DNA of 64,000 bases from Roseateles_B flavus (GCF_039872765.1 NZ_JBDPZC010000002.1:248001-312000); one strand, 5' to 3'. Counted from the first letter of the stretch, positions 52,552 to 59,790 are shown. Notes: a model not told the origin generated them from the sequence alone. Numbers and translations are program-made.

Positions 52552-53271
52552 ATGCTGCAAGGCAGTTTTCAATCGGTGCTGGAAGCCAAGAATCGCGACG
52601 AGTTCCGCGAGGAGATCGTGCGGTTTGCGCAGAACCTGGGGTTTGAGACCGTCACTGCGACCGTTGTCCTGGATCGCGGGCCCGGCAATGCCGAGTTCAT
52701 GTCCATTGACAACGCGCCGGTCGGTTTCAACGAAATCGCCTACGACCCCTCGCTTGGCAAGTTAGATCCGGTGATGCAGCACGTCAAACGACACAGCGTG
52801 CCCATCATCTGGAGCCAGTTCACCTATGTTCAGCATGGGCGCGGCGATCTGTGGGAAGAACAGGCGCGATTCGGTTACTGCAGCGGCGTGTGCCTCGCGC
52901 TGCACCTGCCCGAAGGCCGGCACTTCATCATGGGCGTCGACCGGCGTGAATCCCTGCCTTCGGATCACCAGCAGCTCACGCGCGTGGTGGCGGACCTCCA
53001 GCTGTTTGCCGTCCATGCCCAGGAAGCGGCCTGGAACGTCTTCCTTCCCGAAGGTGCCTCGCTGGACCAGCAACTTCCCAGCCTCACGCCCCGTGAGCTG
53101 GAATGCCTGCGCTGGACCATGGAGGGCAAGACGGCTTGGGAGGTCGGCGGCATCCTGGGCATCAGCGAGCGCACGGCGGTGCTGCATCTCAACAATGCAA
53201 TGCACAAGATGGATTGCAATAACAAGCACCAAGCCGTCCTGAAGGCCCTGCGCCTGGGGTTGATCCGCTAA
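52552..53271 (+). CDS. LuxR-family regulator with autoinducer-binding domain
   Basis: 239-residue quorum-sensing-type regulator. The N-terminal autoinducer-binding domain keeps the Asp-Pro pair (KLDPVMQHVKRHSVPIIW) and its following Trp, but the positions usually Trp and Tyr in acyl-homoserine-lactone receptors are Phe and Ala (NAPVGFNEIA). The C-terminal helix-turn-helix is clear: LTPRELECLRWTMEGKTAWE, then ISERTAVLHLNNAMHKM. No luxI is in the window, so it is a solo or responds to a distant synthase. The repeat-peptide gene starts 101 bases downstream on the same strand. Confidence 0.94.
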   Translation: MLQGSFQSVLEAKNRDEFREEIVRFAQNLGFETVTATVVLDRGPGNAEFMSIDNAPVGFNEIAYDPSLGKLDPVMQHVKRHSVPIIWSQFTYVQHGRGDLWEEQARFGYCSGVCLALHLPEGRHFIMGVDRRESLPSDHQQLTRVVADLQLFAVHAQEAAWNVFLPEGASLDQQLPSLTPRELECLRWTMEGKTAWEVGGILGISERTAVLHLNNAMHKMDCNNKHQAVLKALRLGLIR

Positions 53272-53325
53272 GGATCATCCCTAGTATGTAATGTGTGACA
53301 GTGGCCGCAGAAGGCTTCCAGTGAT

Positions 53326-53363
53326 CCAATTGGCCAAACTAGCTTCCATTTGGAGCCAACTGG
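53326..53363 (+). promoter_or_regulatory. Three phased CCA-N2-TGG boxes before the peptide gene
   Basis: CCAATTGG (53326), CCATTTGG (53346) and CCAACTGG (53356) start 20 and 10 bases apart, so all face the same side of the helix. The last overlaps the Shine-Dalgarno GGAG (53362-53365). Candidate operator for whatever controls the peptide gene. The pattern is seen directly; the role is inferred. Confidence 0.45.
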
Positions 53364-53372
53364 AGATTTCTT

Positions 53373-53573
53373 ATGAATACTTTCCAACAACTGAGCGCAA
53401 GCGAACTGGAGTGGGTTGCCGGCGGTGAAGACCCCTCGCCCAAGGGCACCTGGCTGACCACCGGGCAGGATCCGTCCCCCAAGGGCACCTGGCTGGTGGC
53501 CGAGCAAGACCCCTCGCCCAAGGGCACCTGGCAGACGGCTGAAGAAGACCCCTCGCCCAAGGGCACCTGGTAA
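53373..53573 (+). CDS. Precursor peptide with double-glycine leader and four DPSPKGTW repeats
   Basis: A 66-residue precursor. Residues 1-18 (NTFQQLSASELEWVAGG after the Met) match the double-glycine leader pattern LSxxELxxVxGG cleaved by C39 peptidases. The rest is four copies of (E/Q)DPSPKGTW (residues 19-27, 32-40, 45-53, 58-66) joined by four-residue linkers LTTG, LVAE and QTAE, a 13-residue period, with the last Trp directly before TAA. GGAG lies seven bases before the ATG. No Cys or Ser/Thr dehydratase partner is present, and no modifying enzyme is adjacent. I infer a secreted multi-core peptide, perhaps a signal or toxin, regulated by the adjacent LuxR-type protein. I know no described family with this core. 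Confidence 0.85.
   Translation: MNTFQQLSASELEWVAGGEDPSPKGTWLTTGQDPSPKGTWLVAEQDPSPKGTWQTAEEDPSPKGTW
53427..53570 (+). repeat. Tandem 39-nt repeats inside the precursor gene
   Basis: Four 27-nt core units, with 12-nt linkers between them, give a 39-nt period. Units 3 and 4 share GACCCCTCGCCCAAG and continue identically through the Trp codon, while unit 2 uses GATCCGTCCCCC for the same residues. The protein repeat is therefore conserved despite silent change. Confidence 0.9.
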
Positions 53574-53595
53574 GCCGCCCTATGAAGTCCCCCCA

Positions 53596-53619
53596 AGAGG
53601 CTGGCATTTGCCAGCCTCT
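53596..53619 (+). terminator. Hairpin between the precursor and C39-like genes
   Basis: AGAGGCTGGC (53596-53605) pairs with GCCAGCCTCT (53610-53619) around ATTT. The following TCGTCTTTC is only loosely T-rich, so this may be a partial terminator that lets some transcripts continue into the C39-like gene. Confidence 0.65.
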
Positions 53620-53643
53620 CGTCTTTCTGCCTCCCACGGCTTC

Positions 53644-54081
53644 ATGCTCCCGAGCGCCCGACGGCCCGGCTTGATGCGGCGCTGCGTGGCGCGCTGGCTG
53701 GGCCAGCGAAACCTGGCAAGACCTGACCCGGTGCGGCATGGCGCCCTGGCTCCCCTGGCCTACATTGCCGGCCACTATGGCCTGGCGGCCGAGGGCCTGA
53801 TCGAAGCGAGCCCGGCCGGCAGCGGCCTGGAGGCGCTCTGCTTCCACGCCCTGGGCCTGGGCCTGAAGAGCCGGGTCGTGCGCCTGGAGGCCGGCTCCCT
53901 CAACCGGCTTCAGCTGCCCTGCCTCGTGCGGCACGAGCAGCTGGGGTGGATGCCGCTGGTGGCCGTTCACGAGGAGCACGTCACCGTGCAGCACCCGCAG
54001 CAGGGGCGTCTCAGCCTGCCCCGCGAGGCCTGGGCCATGGCCTTCATGGGCCTGGCGCTGGAGTTTCAGCGAGCTCCCTAG
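53644..54081 (+). CDS. Stand-alone C39-peptidase-like protein without catalytic residues
   Basis: 145 residues from ATG 53644 (ATG 53674 and TTG 53608 are alternatives; none has a clear Shine-Dalgarno). The sequence follows the C39 papain-like leader-peptidase fold: ALAPLAYIAGHYGLAAEGL, ALGLGLKSRVVRL, LNRLQLPCLVRHEQLGW, VTVQHPQQGRLSLPREAW and FMGLALEF. By alignment to the usual (D/E)CGxACL, NHF and HDP motifs, the catalytic Cys is Gly, the His is Trp and the Asp is His. It is thus a C39-like domain that cannot cleave but might still bind a double-glycine leader, as in type I secretion ATPases, here without any transporter attached. A dispersed-repeat copy lies at 53715-53729, just before the former Cys motif. 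Confidence 0.7.
   Translation: MLPSARRPGLMRRCVARWLGQRNLARPDPVRHGALAPLAYIAGHYGLAAEGLIEASPAGSGLEALCFHALGLGLKSRVVRLEAGSLNRLQLPCLVRHEQLGWMPLVAVHEEHVTVQHPQQGRLSLPREAWAMAFMGLALEFQRAP
53715..53729 (+). repeat. Dispersed repeat GGCAAGACCTGACCC, copy 8 (intragenic)
   Basis: Exact copy, sense strand, in the C39-like gene, reading Leu-Ala-Arg-Pro-Asp-Pro. It is the only coding copy not read as Gly-Gln-Val-Leu. Confidence 0.75.
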
Positions 54082-54151
54082 GCCCGCCCTCTGCGGTGCC
54101 ACCGCCGGGTCTGAATGGCTCGCATGCCGCTGCGCGAAGCCACGGGCCGGA

Positions 54152-54430
54152 TCAGGCGGGCGGCAGGGGCGAGGTCTGCTCCTCCATCCAGCCGAGCCAG
54201 CGCATCGCCTGCTCACGGCTCTCGCCGCACATCAGCTCGGAAGGCTGCAGGGAGCCGCAGACGGCCGGCCGCTCTGGCCGGCCGAAGATCTTGCAACGGT
54301 CCTGATCATCCAGTTGCACGCAGCGCACGCCGGCCGGCTTGCTGATGCCATTCACCATGGGCATGCCGGGAATGGGCGAGCTGATGGAAGGCGCGATGCA
54401 GCAGGCCGCACAGCGGGGACGGCACTCCAT
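54152..54430 (-). CDS. YkgJ-family cysteine-cluster protein
   Basis: 92-residue protein with the spacing of the CxxCC / CxxF zinc-or-iron cluster family: ECRPRCAACC near the start, then VRCVQLDDQDRCKIFGRPERP with FGRPERPAVC and a late MCGES. Such proteins probably bind a metal cluster; their role is unknown. The ATG overlaps the stop of the upstream MerR-type gene, so the two are coexpressed. Confidence 0.85.
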   Translation of the reverse strand: MECRPRCAACCIAPSISSPIPGMPMVNGISKPAGVRCVQLDDQDRCKIFGRPERPAVCGSLQPSELMCGESREQAMRWLGWMEEQTSPLPPA

Positions 54431-54804
54431 CAGCCCTGCTCCACCTGAAGGCGCAGCGGGCAGGCCCGCGCGAGTTGATCTGCCAGCTGGGCCCGCAGGG
54501 AACGCAGCTCGTCGAGCCTGGCGTCGATCTGTGCCAGCTTGCCCTGCAGCAGGGCCTGCACCTGCACGGCGTCCAGCCCGCCTGCCTGCAGGGCATCCAT
54601 CTGGCCCAGGACTTCGCGGATCTCCGCCAGGCTGAAGCCCAGGCCCTGGGCCAGGCGGATCAGCGTCAGGCGCGCCGCCGCTTCCGGTGCATAGCGACGA
54701 TAGCCCTTGGCGGTGCGCAGGGCGTGGAGGAGGCCCTGGCGCTCGTAGAAGCGCAGGGTGTCGTGGCTGAGGCCGCTGAGTGCGGCAAGTTCGCCGATGA
54801 GCAT
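54430..54804 (-). CDS. MerR-family regulator
   Basis: 124-residue regulator from ATG 54804. The MerR DNA-binding domain is LIGELAALSGLSHDTLRFYE with QGLL and RRYAPEAAARL, followed by LAQGLGFSLAEIREVLG and a long dimerisation helix. No Cys ligands are visible in the effector part, so it is not a typical metal sensor. It is divergent from the epimerase-like SDR gene and shares a dyad with it (54837-54859). The downstream Cys-cluster gene is translationally coupled. Confidence 0.92.
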   Translation of the reverse strand: MLIGELAALSGLSHDTLRFYERQGLLHALRTAKGYRRYAPEAAARLTLIRLAQGLGFSLAEIREVLGQMDALQAGGLDAVQVQALLQGKLAQIDARLDELRSLRAQLADQLARACPLRLQVEQG

Positions 54805-54836
54805 GTCCGGGCAGTCGAGGCAATGGAGCGAATGTG

Positions 54837-54859
54837 CTTGACCCTGGAGTGTAGTCAAG
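54837..54859. promoter_or_regulatory. Dyad between MerR-type and SDR genes
   Basis: CTTGAC (54837-54842) and GTCAAG (54854-54859) form an inverted repeat with an 11-base spacer, the size and style of a MerR operator placed within a promoter. TTGACT on the minus strand could serve as its -35. Confidence 0.6.
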
Positions 54860-54895
54860 GCTCGAGCATGGCGCTTTCCACTTCCGCATTCCGCC

Positions 54896-55999
54896 ATGTC
54901 CACCCCCATCCTCATCACCGGCGCGAGCGGCCAGATCGGTCGCTGGCTCCTCCATGCCTTGCTCCAGCGAGCCCTCACACAACCCCTGGCACTCGCTCTG
55001 CGTGATCCCGTCGCGCAGCTGCAAAGCCTGCGCCAGTGGTTGTCAGCCCGCGGCATTTCCGACGCCCGGCTGGCCCTCCTGGCTGCGCATCCCTACCGGC
55101 TGGAGGACGTCGCCGCTGCACAGGCGCTGGTCCGGGCGCAGCGTCCCCACACGCTGCTGCACCTCGCCGCCCGCTTCGAATGGGGGCTGGATGCAGACGA
55201 GGCGCGGCGCGCCCAGCTGCAAGCCACCGAGGCGCTGTGGGAAGCCCAGACCGACCCCCAAGGCCACGCCGGCCGCTTCGTGGCCCTGGGCGGCTACATG
55301 ACCCAGCATCGCCCGCAACTGGACAAGCTGGGCATCCGCCCCGAGGGCCCGGTGGATTGGCAGCGCATCTACCGTCGAATCGGCGGCTACGAAGCCAGCA
55401 AGCTGGAGACCCAGGTCCACATGAGCGCGCTGGCCCGGCGCCTGGGGCGGCCCTGGCTGTGCGTGCATCCGGCCACCGTCTGCGGGCATTCGGTCGAGGG
55501 CGAGCTTCCTGCGCACGCGGCGCTGCATGCGCTGTGCCGGCAGCTGATCCGCGGTCGCCTGCAGGCACTGCCGGGCTCTCCCCGGCATCTGCTGCCCCTG
55601 GTCAGCGTGGACGAGGTGGCCGGCTTCCTCGCCCATCTGGCCCTGGACCCGCAGGTCCGCTCCGGCGACTTCCTGTTGATGGATCCGGCCTCCCCGCCCT
55701 TGCACGGCCTGATCCGGGCGCTGGCAGCCTCGTTGAACGTGAGGGCACCTCGCTGGGCCCTTCCTGTCGCCCTGATGCAGGGCCTGCTGCGCCTGCCCGG
55801 CGTCGCTGCCTGGAGCGGCGCCTCCGCCGAAGGCCTGGATTTCCTGATCCAGGACCCCGCCTTCGACACCGGACCAGCCCAGGCGCTGAACCAGCGCTGG
55901 GGCCTGCGCGCCGCGCCCCTGGCCCAGGCTCTGGCCGCCACGGCGCGCTTTGTCGCGGGGGACATCGGCCACCCGTCGACCCGGCCCACCGCGGCCTGA
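54896..55999 (+). CDS. Extended SDR / NAD-dependent epimerase-like protein
   Basis: 367-residue Rossmann-fold protein. Cofactor motif LITGASGQIGRWL at residues 6-18, HLAARFEWG, the catalytic-type GGYEASKLETQ (Tyr-x3-Lys), HPATVCG, and LVSVDEVAGFLAHLAL are all in the extended short-chain dehydrogenase order. The substrate is not known; such proteins act on nucleotide sugars, sterol-like or polyketide carbonyls. Its start lies 36 bases from the MerR dyad, so it is the likely target of that regulator. Confidence 0.85.
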   Translation: MSTPILITGASGQIGRWLLHALLQRALTQPLALALRDPVAQLQSLRQWLSARGISDARLALLAAHPYRLEDVAAAQALVRAQRPHTLLHLAARFEWGLDADEARRAQLQATEALWEAQTDPQGHAGRFVALGGYMTQHRPQLDKLGIRPEGPVDWQRIYRRIGGYEASKLETQVHMSALARRLGRPWLCVHPATVCGHSVEGELPAHAALHALCRQLIRGRLQALPGSPRHLLPLVSVDEVAGFLAHLALDPQVRSGDFLLMDPASPPLHGLIRALAASLNVRAPRWALPVALMQGLLRLPGVAAWSGASAEGLDFLIQDPAFDTGPAQALNQRWGLRAAPLAQALAATARFVAGDIGHPSTRPTAA

Positions 56000-56062
56000 A
56001 CGCACAGGGTGCTGCCGCGGGGCGTGTGCAGGGCCGTGGGGATGATGGTGCCCTGCTCGCAC

Positions 56063-56085
56063 TTATCCACAGGCCCCGGTAAAAT
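56063..56085 (+). promoter_or_regulatory. DnaA box and -10 element upstream of mnmG
   Basis: TTATCCACA (56063-56071) is a perfect DnaA-box sequence. TAAAAT (56080-56085) is a good -10 element for mnmG, whose start is about 70 bases further on. A DnaA box here fits DnaA control of the mnmG operon near the origin. Confidence 0.6.
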
Positions 56086-56153
56086 CCTTGCCCTTCCCGC
56101 TGCTGATCTCGGGCCCCACGCTGTCAAGGCGCTTGCGGGCCCCTGCCCTTGCC

Positions 56154-58109
56154 ATGCTGTATCCCAAAGAGTTCGACGTCATCGTGGTTGGCGGCGGTCA
56201 TGCCGGCACCGAGGCCGCCTTGGCCGCCGCCCGCATGGGCGTGCGCACGCTGCTGCTGACCCACAATATCGAGACCCTGGGGCAGATGAGCTGCAACCCG
56301 TCCATCGGTGGCATCGGCAAGGGGCATTTGGTCAAAGAGGTGGATGCGCTGGGCGGTGCCATGGCAGCAGCCACAGACGAATCGGGCATCCAGTTCCGCA
56401 TCCTCAATGGCTCCAAGGGACCCGCGGTGCGCGCTACCCGCGCCCAGGCCGATCGCGTGCTCTACAAGGCGGCCATCCGCCATCGTCTCGAAAACCAGGC
56501 GAACCTGTGGCTGTTCCAGCAGGCAGTGGACGACCTCATGGTGGAAGGCGATCGCGTCGTCGGTGCCGTGACCCAGTCCGGTTTGCGCTTCCGCGCGCGT
56601 GCCGTGGTGCTGACAGCAGGCACCTTCCTCGACGGTCGCATCCACATCGGCCTTGAGAACTACAGCGCCGGCCGCGCGGGCGATCCGCCGGCGGTGAGCC
56701 TGTCTGGCCGACTGAAGGAGCTCAAGCTGCCACAGGGCCGCCTCAAGACCGGCACCCCGCCGCGCATCGACGGCCGCAGCATCGACTTCTCGCAGTGCAC
56801 CGAACAGCCGGGCGATCTGGACCCCGTGCCCGTGTTCAGCTTCATGGGCTCGGCGGACCAACATCCCCGCCAGCTACCCTGCTGGATCACCCACACCAAC
56901 GAGCGCACGCACGCCGTCATCCGCTCCGGCTTTGACCGCAGCCCCATGTTCACCGGCGTGATCGAAGGCGTGGGCCCGCGCTATTGCCCCTCCATCGAGG
57001 ACAAGATCAACCGCTTCGCCGACAAGGACTCGCACCAGATCTTCCTCGAGCCCGAAGGCCTGAGCACGCACGAGTTCTATCCCAACGGCATTTCCACCTC
57101 CCTGCCCTTTGACATCCAGCTGGCGGCCGTCCAGACCATCCCCGGCCTGGAGAACGCGCACATCCTGCGCCCGGGCTATGCCATCGAATACGACTACTTC
57201 GACCCGCGCGAGCTGAAGTCCAGCTTCGAGACACGAGCCATCCAGGGCCTGTTCTTCGCGGGCCAGATCAACGGCACCACGGGCTACGAGGAAGCAGCCG
57301 CCCAGGGACTCTTCGCGGGCATGAACGCTGCCCTGCAGGTGCAGGGGCGCGAGGCCTGGCTGCCCGGCCGCGAACAGGCCTACCTGGGCGTGCTGGTCGA
57401 TGACCTCATCACCAAGGGCGTGACCGAGCCCTACCGCATGTTCACCAGCCGCGCCGAGTTCCGTCTGCAACTGCGGGAAGACAACGCCGACATGCGTCTG
57501 ACCGAAAAGGGCCGCGAACTGGGCCTGGTGGATGACGCGCGCTGGGAGGCCTTCAATCGCAAGCGCGATGCTGTTTCACGTGAAACAGAGAGGCTGAAGA
57601 GCACCTGGGTCCATCCTGGCATCCTTCCTGCGGCAGACGCCGAGCGCCTCGTGGGCAAGGCCCTGGAACGCGAATACAACCTGGTCGACTTGCTGCGCCG
57701 GCCCGGCGTGAGCTATGGCACCGTGGTGGAGGTCGCCGCCATTGCGCGGCCCGAAGCCGGCGTTTCACGTGAAACCCTCGATACCGAACTGGGGAGCACC
57801 CTGGCCGCCGCCGTGATCGAGCAGGTGGAGACCAGCGTCAAGTACGCCGGCTACATCAGCAAGCAGACGGAGGACGTCGCCCGCGCGGCCCATTTCGAGC
57901 ATCTCAAGCTGCCCGAGGAGCTGGACTACGCCCAGGTCACCGCCCTCTCCTTCGAGGTGCGCCAGAAGCTCAACAAGCACCGGCCCGAGACCCTGGGCCA
58001 GGCTTCGCGCATTTCGGGCGTGACGCCTGCAGCCATCTCCTTGCTCCTGGTCCACCTCAAGAAGGGTCGTTTCAAGGGCTTCGCGGACGACGCCAGGATC
58101 AGCGCATGA
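56154..58109 (+). CDS. mnmG: tRNA uridine-5-carboxymethylaminomethyl modification enzyme MnmG
   Basis: 651-residue FAD enzyme (also GidA) that, with MnmE, modifies U34 of several tRNAs. FAD-binding motif VIVVGGGHAGTEAALAAARMG, then SCNPSIGGIGKGHLVKEVDAL and AVVLTAGTFLDGRIHIG, LKTGTPPRIDGRSID and the late GYIEYDYFDPRELK-like block. The ATG at 56154 matches the family N-terminus (LYPKEFDVI). Two parS sites lie inside the gene (57572 and 57761), where the codons still read Val-Ser-Arg-Glu-Thr. Confidence 0.97.
   Translation: MLYPKEFDVIVVGGGHAGTEAALAAARMGVRTLLLTHNIETLGQMSCNPSIGGIGKGHLVKEVDALGGAMAAATDESGIQFRILNGSKGPAVRATRAQADRVLYKAAIRHRLENQANLWLFQQAVDDLMVEGDRVVGAVTQSGLRFRARAVVLTAGTFLDGRIHIGLENYSAGRAGDPPAVSLSGRLKELKLPQGRLKTGTPPRIDGRSIDFSQCTEQPGDLDPVPVFSFMGSADQHPRQLPCWITHTNERTHAVIRSGFDRSPMFTGVIEGVGPRYCPSIEDKINRFADKDSHQIFLEPEGLSTHEFYPNGISTSLPFDIQLAAVQTIPGLENAHILRPGYAIEYDYFDPRELKSSFETRAIQGLFFAGQINGTTGYEEAAAQGLFAGMNAALQVQGREAWLPGREQAYLGVLVDDLITKGVTEPYRMFTSRAEFRLQLREDNADMRLTEKGRELGLVDDARWEAFNRKRDAVSRETERLKSTWVHPGILPAADAERLVGKALEREYNLVDLLRRPGVSYGTVVEVAAIARPEAGVSRETLDTELGSTLAAAVIEQVETSVKYAGYISKQTEDVARAAHFEHLKLPEELDYAQVTALSFEVRQKLNKHRPETLGQASRISGVTPAAISLLLVHLKKGRFKGFADDARISA
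57572..57587. other. parS site 1 (inside mnmG)
   Basis: TGTTTCACGTGAAACA, a perfect 16-bp palindrome identical to the consensus ParB-binding site. It is centromere-like DNA for chromosome segregation. Confidence 0.93.
57761..57776. other. parS site 2 (inside mnmG)
   Basis: CGTTTCACGTGAAACC: the palindromic 14-bp core GTTTCACGTGAAAC is exact, with both outer bases changed. It lies 189 bp from site 1. Confidence 0.9.
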
Positions 58110-58202
58110 GCCGCCTGACTGCCCGCGCGACCGCCGGGCGCAGGCGCCGGCGCCTGACTCCCCGGCCTCCACTCATCACCCAAGCCTGAGACCCCCCACC
58201 GC

Positions 58203-58880
58203 ATGAGCGCCACCGAACTTCTTGCCCCCTTGCGTGAGGCCGCCCAGACCCTGGGCCTCGACCTCAGCGAGACCCAGCTGCAGCAACTCCTGGACTATCT
58301 GGGCCTGATCCAGAAATGGAACAAGGTCTACAACCTGACCGCCGTGCGTGATCCGCAGGCCATGCTGGTCCAGCATCTGGTAGACAGCCTCAGCCTGATT
58401 CCTGCCCTGCGCCGCCATTTGGCTGCAGTTCCAGCCGCAGTTCCAGCCGCACAGCCCGGCCAGCGTCTGATGGACGTCGGCAGCGGCGGCGGCCTGCCCG
58501 GCGTGGTGGTGGCCATCTGCGAACCCGGCCTGGATGTCAGCTGTGTGGACGCCGTGGCCAAGAAGGCCAGCTTCATCCAGCAAGTCGCGGCCGAGCTGCG
58601 TCTTCCCAATCTGCATGGTCTGCATGCCCGTGTGGAGGACCTGAAGGTGCCGCCCTTCGACGTCATCACCTCCCGGGCCTTTGCCTCCTTGCTGGACTTC
58701 ACCACGCTCACCCGCCAGCATCTCAAGCCCGGCGCCATCTGGCTGGCCATGAAGGGTCAGCACCCAGACGACGAGCTCGCCGCCCTGCCCCCGGACTTGA
58801 GCGTGTTTCACGTGGAACAACTCCAGGTGCCCGGCCTGGATGCCCAGCGCTGTCTCATCTGGATCAAAACCGCCGCATAA
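58203..58880 (+). CDS. rsmG: 16S rRNA (guanine527-N7)-methyltransferase RsmG
   Basis: 225-residue methyltransferase (GidB). N-terminal helices (LLDYLGLIQKWNKVYNLTAVRD) are followed by the S-adenosylmethionine motif LMDVGSGGGLPGVVVAI, then DAVAKKASFIQQVAAEL and TSRAFASLLDF. A short duplication, VPAAVPAAQP, sits just before motif I. It follows mnmG after 93 bases, the usual order. The third parS site lies near its 3' end. Confidence 0.97.
   Translation: MSATELLAPLREAAQTLGLDLSETQLQQLLDYLGLIQKWNKVYNLTAVRDPQAMLVQHLVDSLSLIPALRRHLAAVPAAVPAAQPGQRLMDVGSGGGLPGVVVAICEPGLDVSCVDAVAKKASFIQQVAAELRLPNLHGLHARVEDLKVPPFDVITSRAFASLLDFTTLTRQHLKPGAIWLAMKGQHPDDELAALPPDLSVFHVEQLQVPGLDAQRCLIWIKTAA
58804..58819. other. 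parS site 3 (inside rsmG)
   Basis: TGTTTCACGTGGAACA, the reverse complement of the well-known parS sequence TGTTCCACGTGAAACA. It reads as Val-Phe-His-Val-Glu-Gln in rsmG. Confidence 0.92.
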
Positions 58881-59021
58881 GCTCGGTGCCTCTCACCATC
58901 CCAAGTACGATAGCCCCCCTAAGCACACCACGCACCCGATGACCGAGTGGAGCCCGAAGATCCGGCTTCGCCGGGCCTGCCCTTTTCGGGGATGCCCGCA
59001 GCGCGTAGGGGGGGAGCCACC

Positions 59022-59789
59022 ATGAAGATTTTCTGCGTCGCCAATCAAAAAGGTGGGGTCGGCAAGACCACCACCACCGTCAATCTTGCTGCGGGCCTGG
59101 CCAAGGTCGGCCAGCGGGTGCTGGTGGTCGACCTGGACCCGCAGGGCAATGCCACCATGGGCTCGGGCGTGGACAAGCGGGCGCTGGAACTGAGCGTCTA
59201 CGACGTGCTGCTGGAGTCCGCCAGCATCGCCGAAGCCCGGCAGCGCAACGAGAAGGTGGGCTACGACGTGCTCGGCGCCAATCGCGAACTGGCCGGTGCC
59301 GAGGTCGAGCTGGTGGAACTCGAGCGCCGCGAGCGCCGTCTCAAGGCCGCGCTGAAGGCCGCCGAGGGCGACTACGACTTTGTGCTGATCGACTGCCCGC
59401 CGTCCCTCTCCATGCTGACGCTGAACGGCCTGTGCTCAGCCCACGGCGTGATCGTGCCCATGCAGTGCGAGTACTTCGCCCTGGAGGGCCTGTCGGATCT
59501 GGTGAACACCATCAAGCAGGTCCACGCCAACCTGAACCCTGACCTGCAGATCATCGGCCTGCTGCGCGTCATGTTCGACCCCCGCATCACGCTGCAGAAC
59601 CAGGTCAGCGAGCAGCTGAAGGCGCACTTCGGCGAGAAGGTCTTCGACACCGTGATCCCGCGCAATGTGCGTCTGGCGGAAGCCCCCAGCTACGGCCTCC
59701 CGGGGGTGGTCTTCGATCCCTCGTCCAAGGGCGCCCAGTCCTTTGTCGAGTTCGCCCGAGAAATGGTGCGCCGCATCTCGGCCATGTGA
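59022..59789 (+). CDS. parA: Chromosome-partitioning ATPase ParA (Soj)
   Basis: 255-residue ParA-family ATPase. Deviant Walker A VANQKGGVGKTTTTVNLA at residues 6-23 with both Lys, A' motif VDLDPQGNAT, Walker B FVLIDCPPSL and the DNA-binding Arg-rich C-terminus. ATG 59022 has GGGGGAG upstream. It works with ParB bound at parS to segregate the new chromosome origin. The next gene is a GNAT protein one base after its stop. parB, which normally follows, is not in the window. Confidence 0.97.
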   Translation: MKIFCVANQKGGVGKTTTTVNLAAGLAKVGQRVLVVDLDPQGNATMGSGVDKRALELSVYDVLLESASIAEARQRNEKVGYDVLGANRELAGAEVELVELERRERRLKAALKAAEGDYDFVLIDCPPSLSMLTLNGLCSAHGVIVPMQCEYFALEGLSDLVNTIKQVHANLNPDLQIIGLLRVMFDPRITLQNQVSEQLKAHFGEKVFDTVIPRNVRLAEAPSYGLPGVVFDPSSKGAQSFVEFAREMVRRISAM

Positions 59790-59790
59790 C

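Noticed and set aside
53427..53570. Tandem repeats as a CRISPR array
   Set aside because: Units lie in frame inside a short gene, linkers are 12 nt, and there are no spacers or cas genes.
53371..54216. A minus-strand frame across the peptide and C39-like genes with its own repeated VPLGEGSS units
   Set aside because: The repeats are the reverse reading of the DPSPKGTW repeats. It has no leader or start signal, while the plus strand has both.
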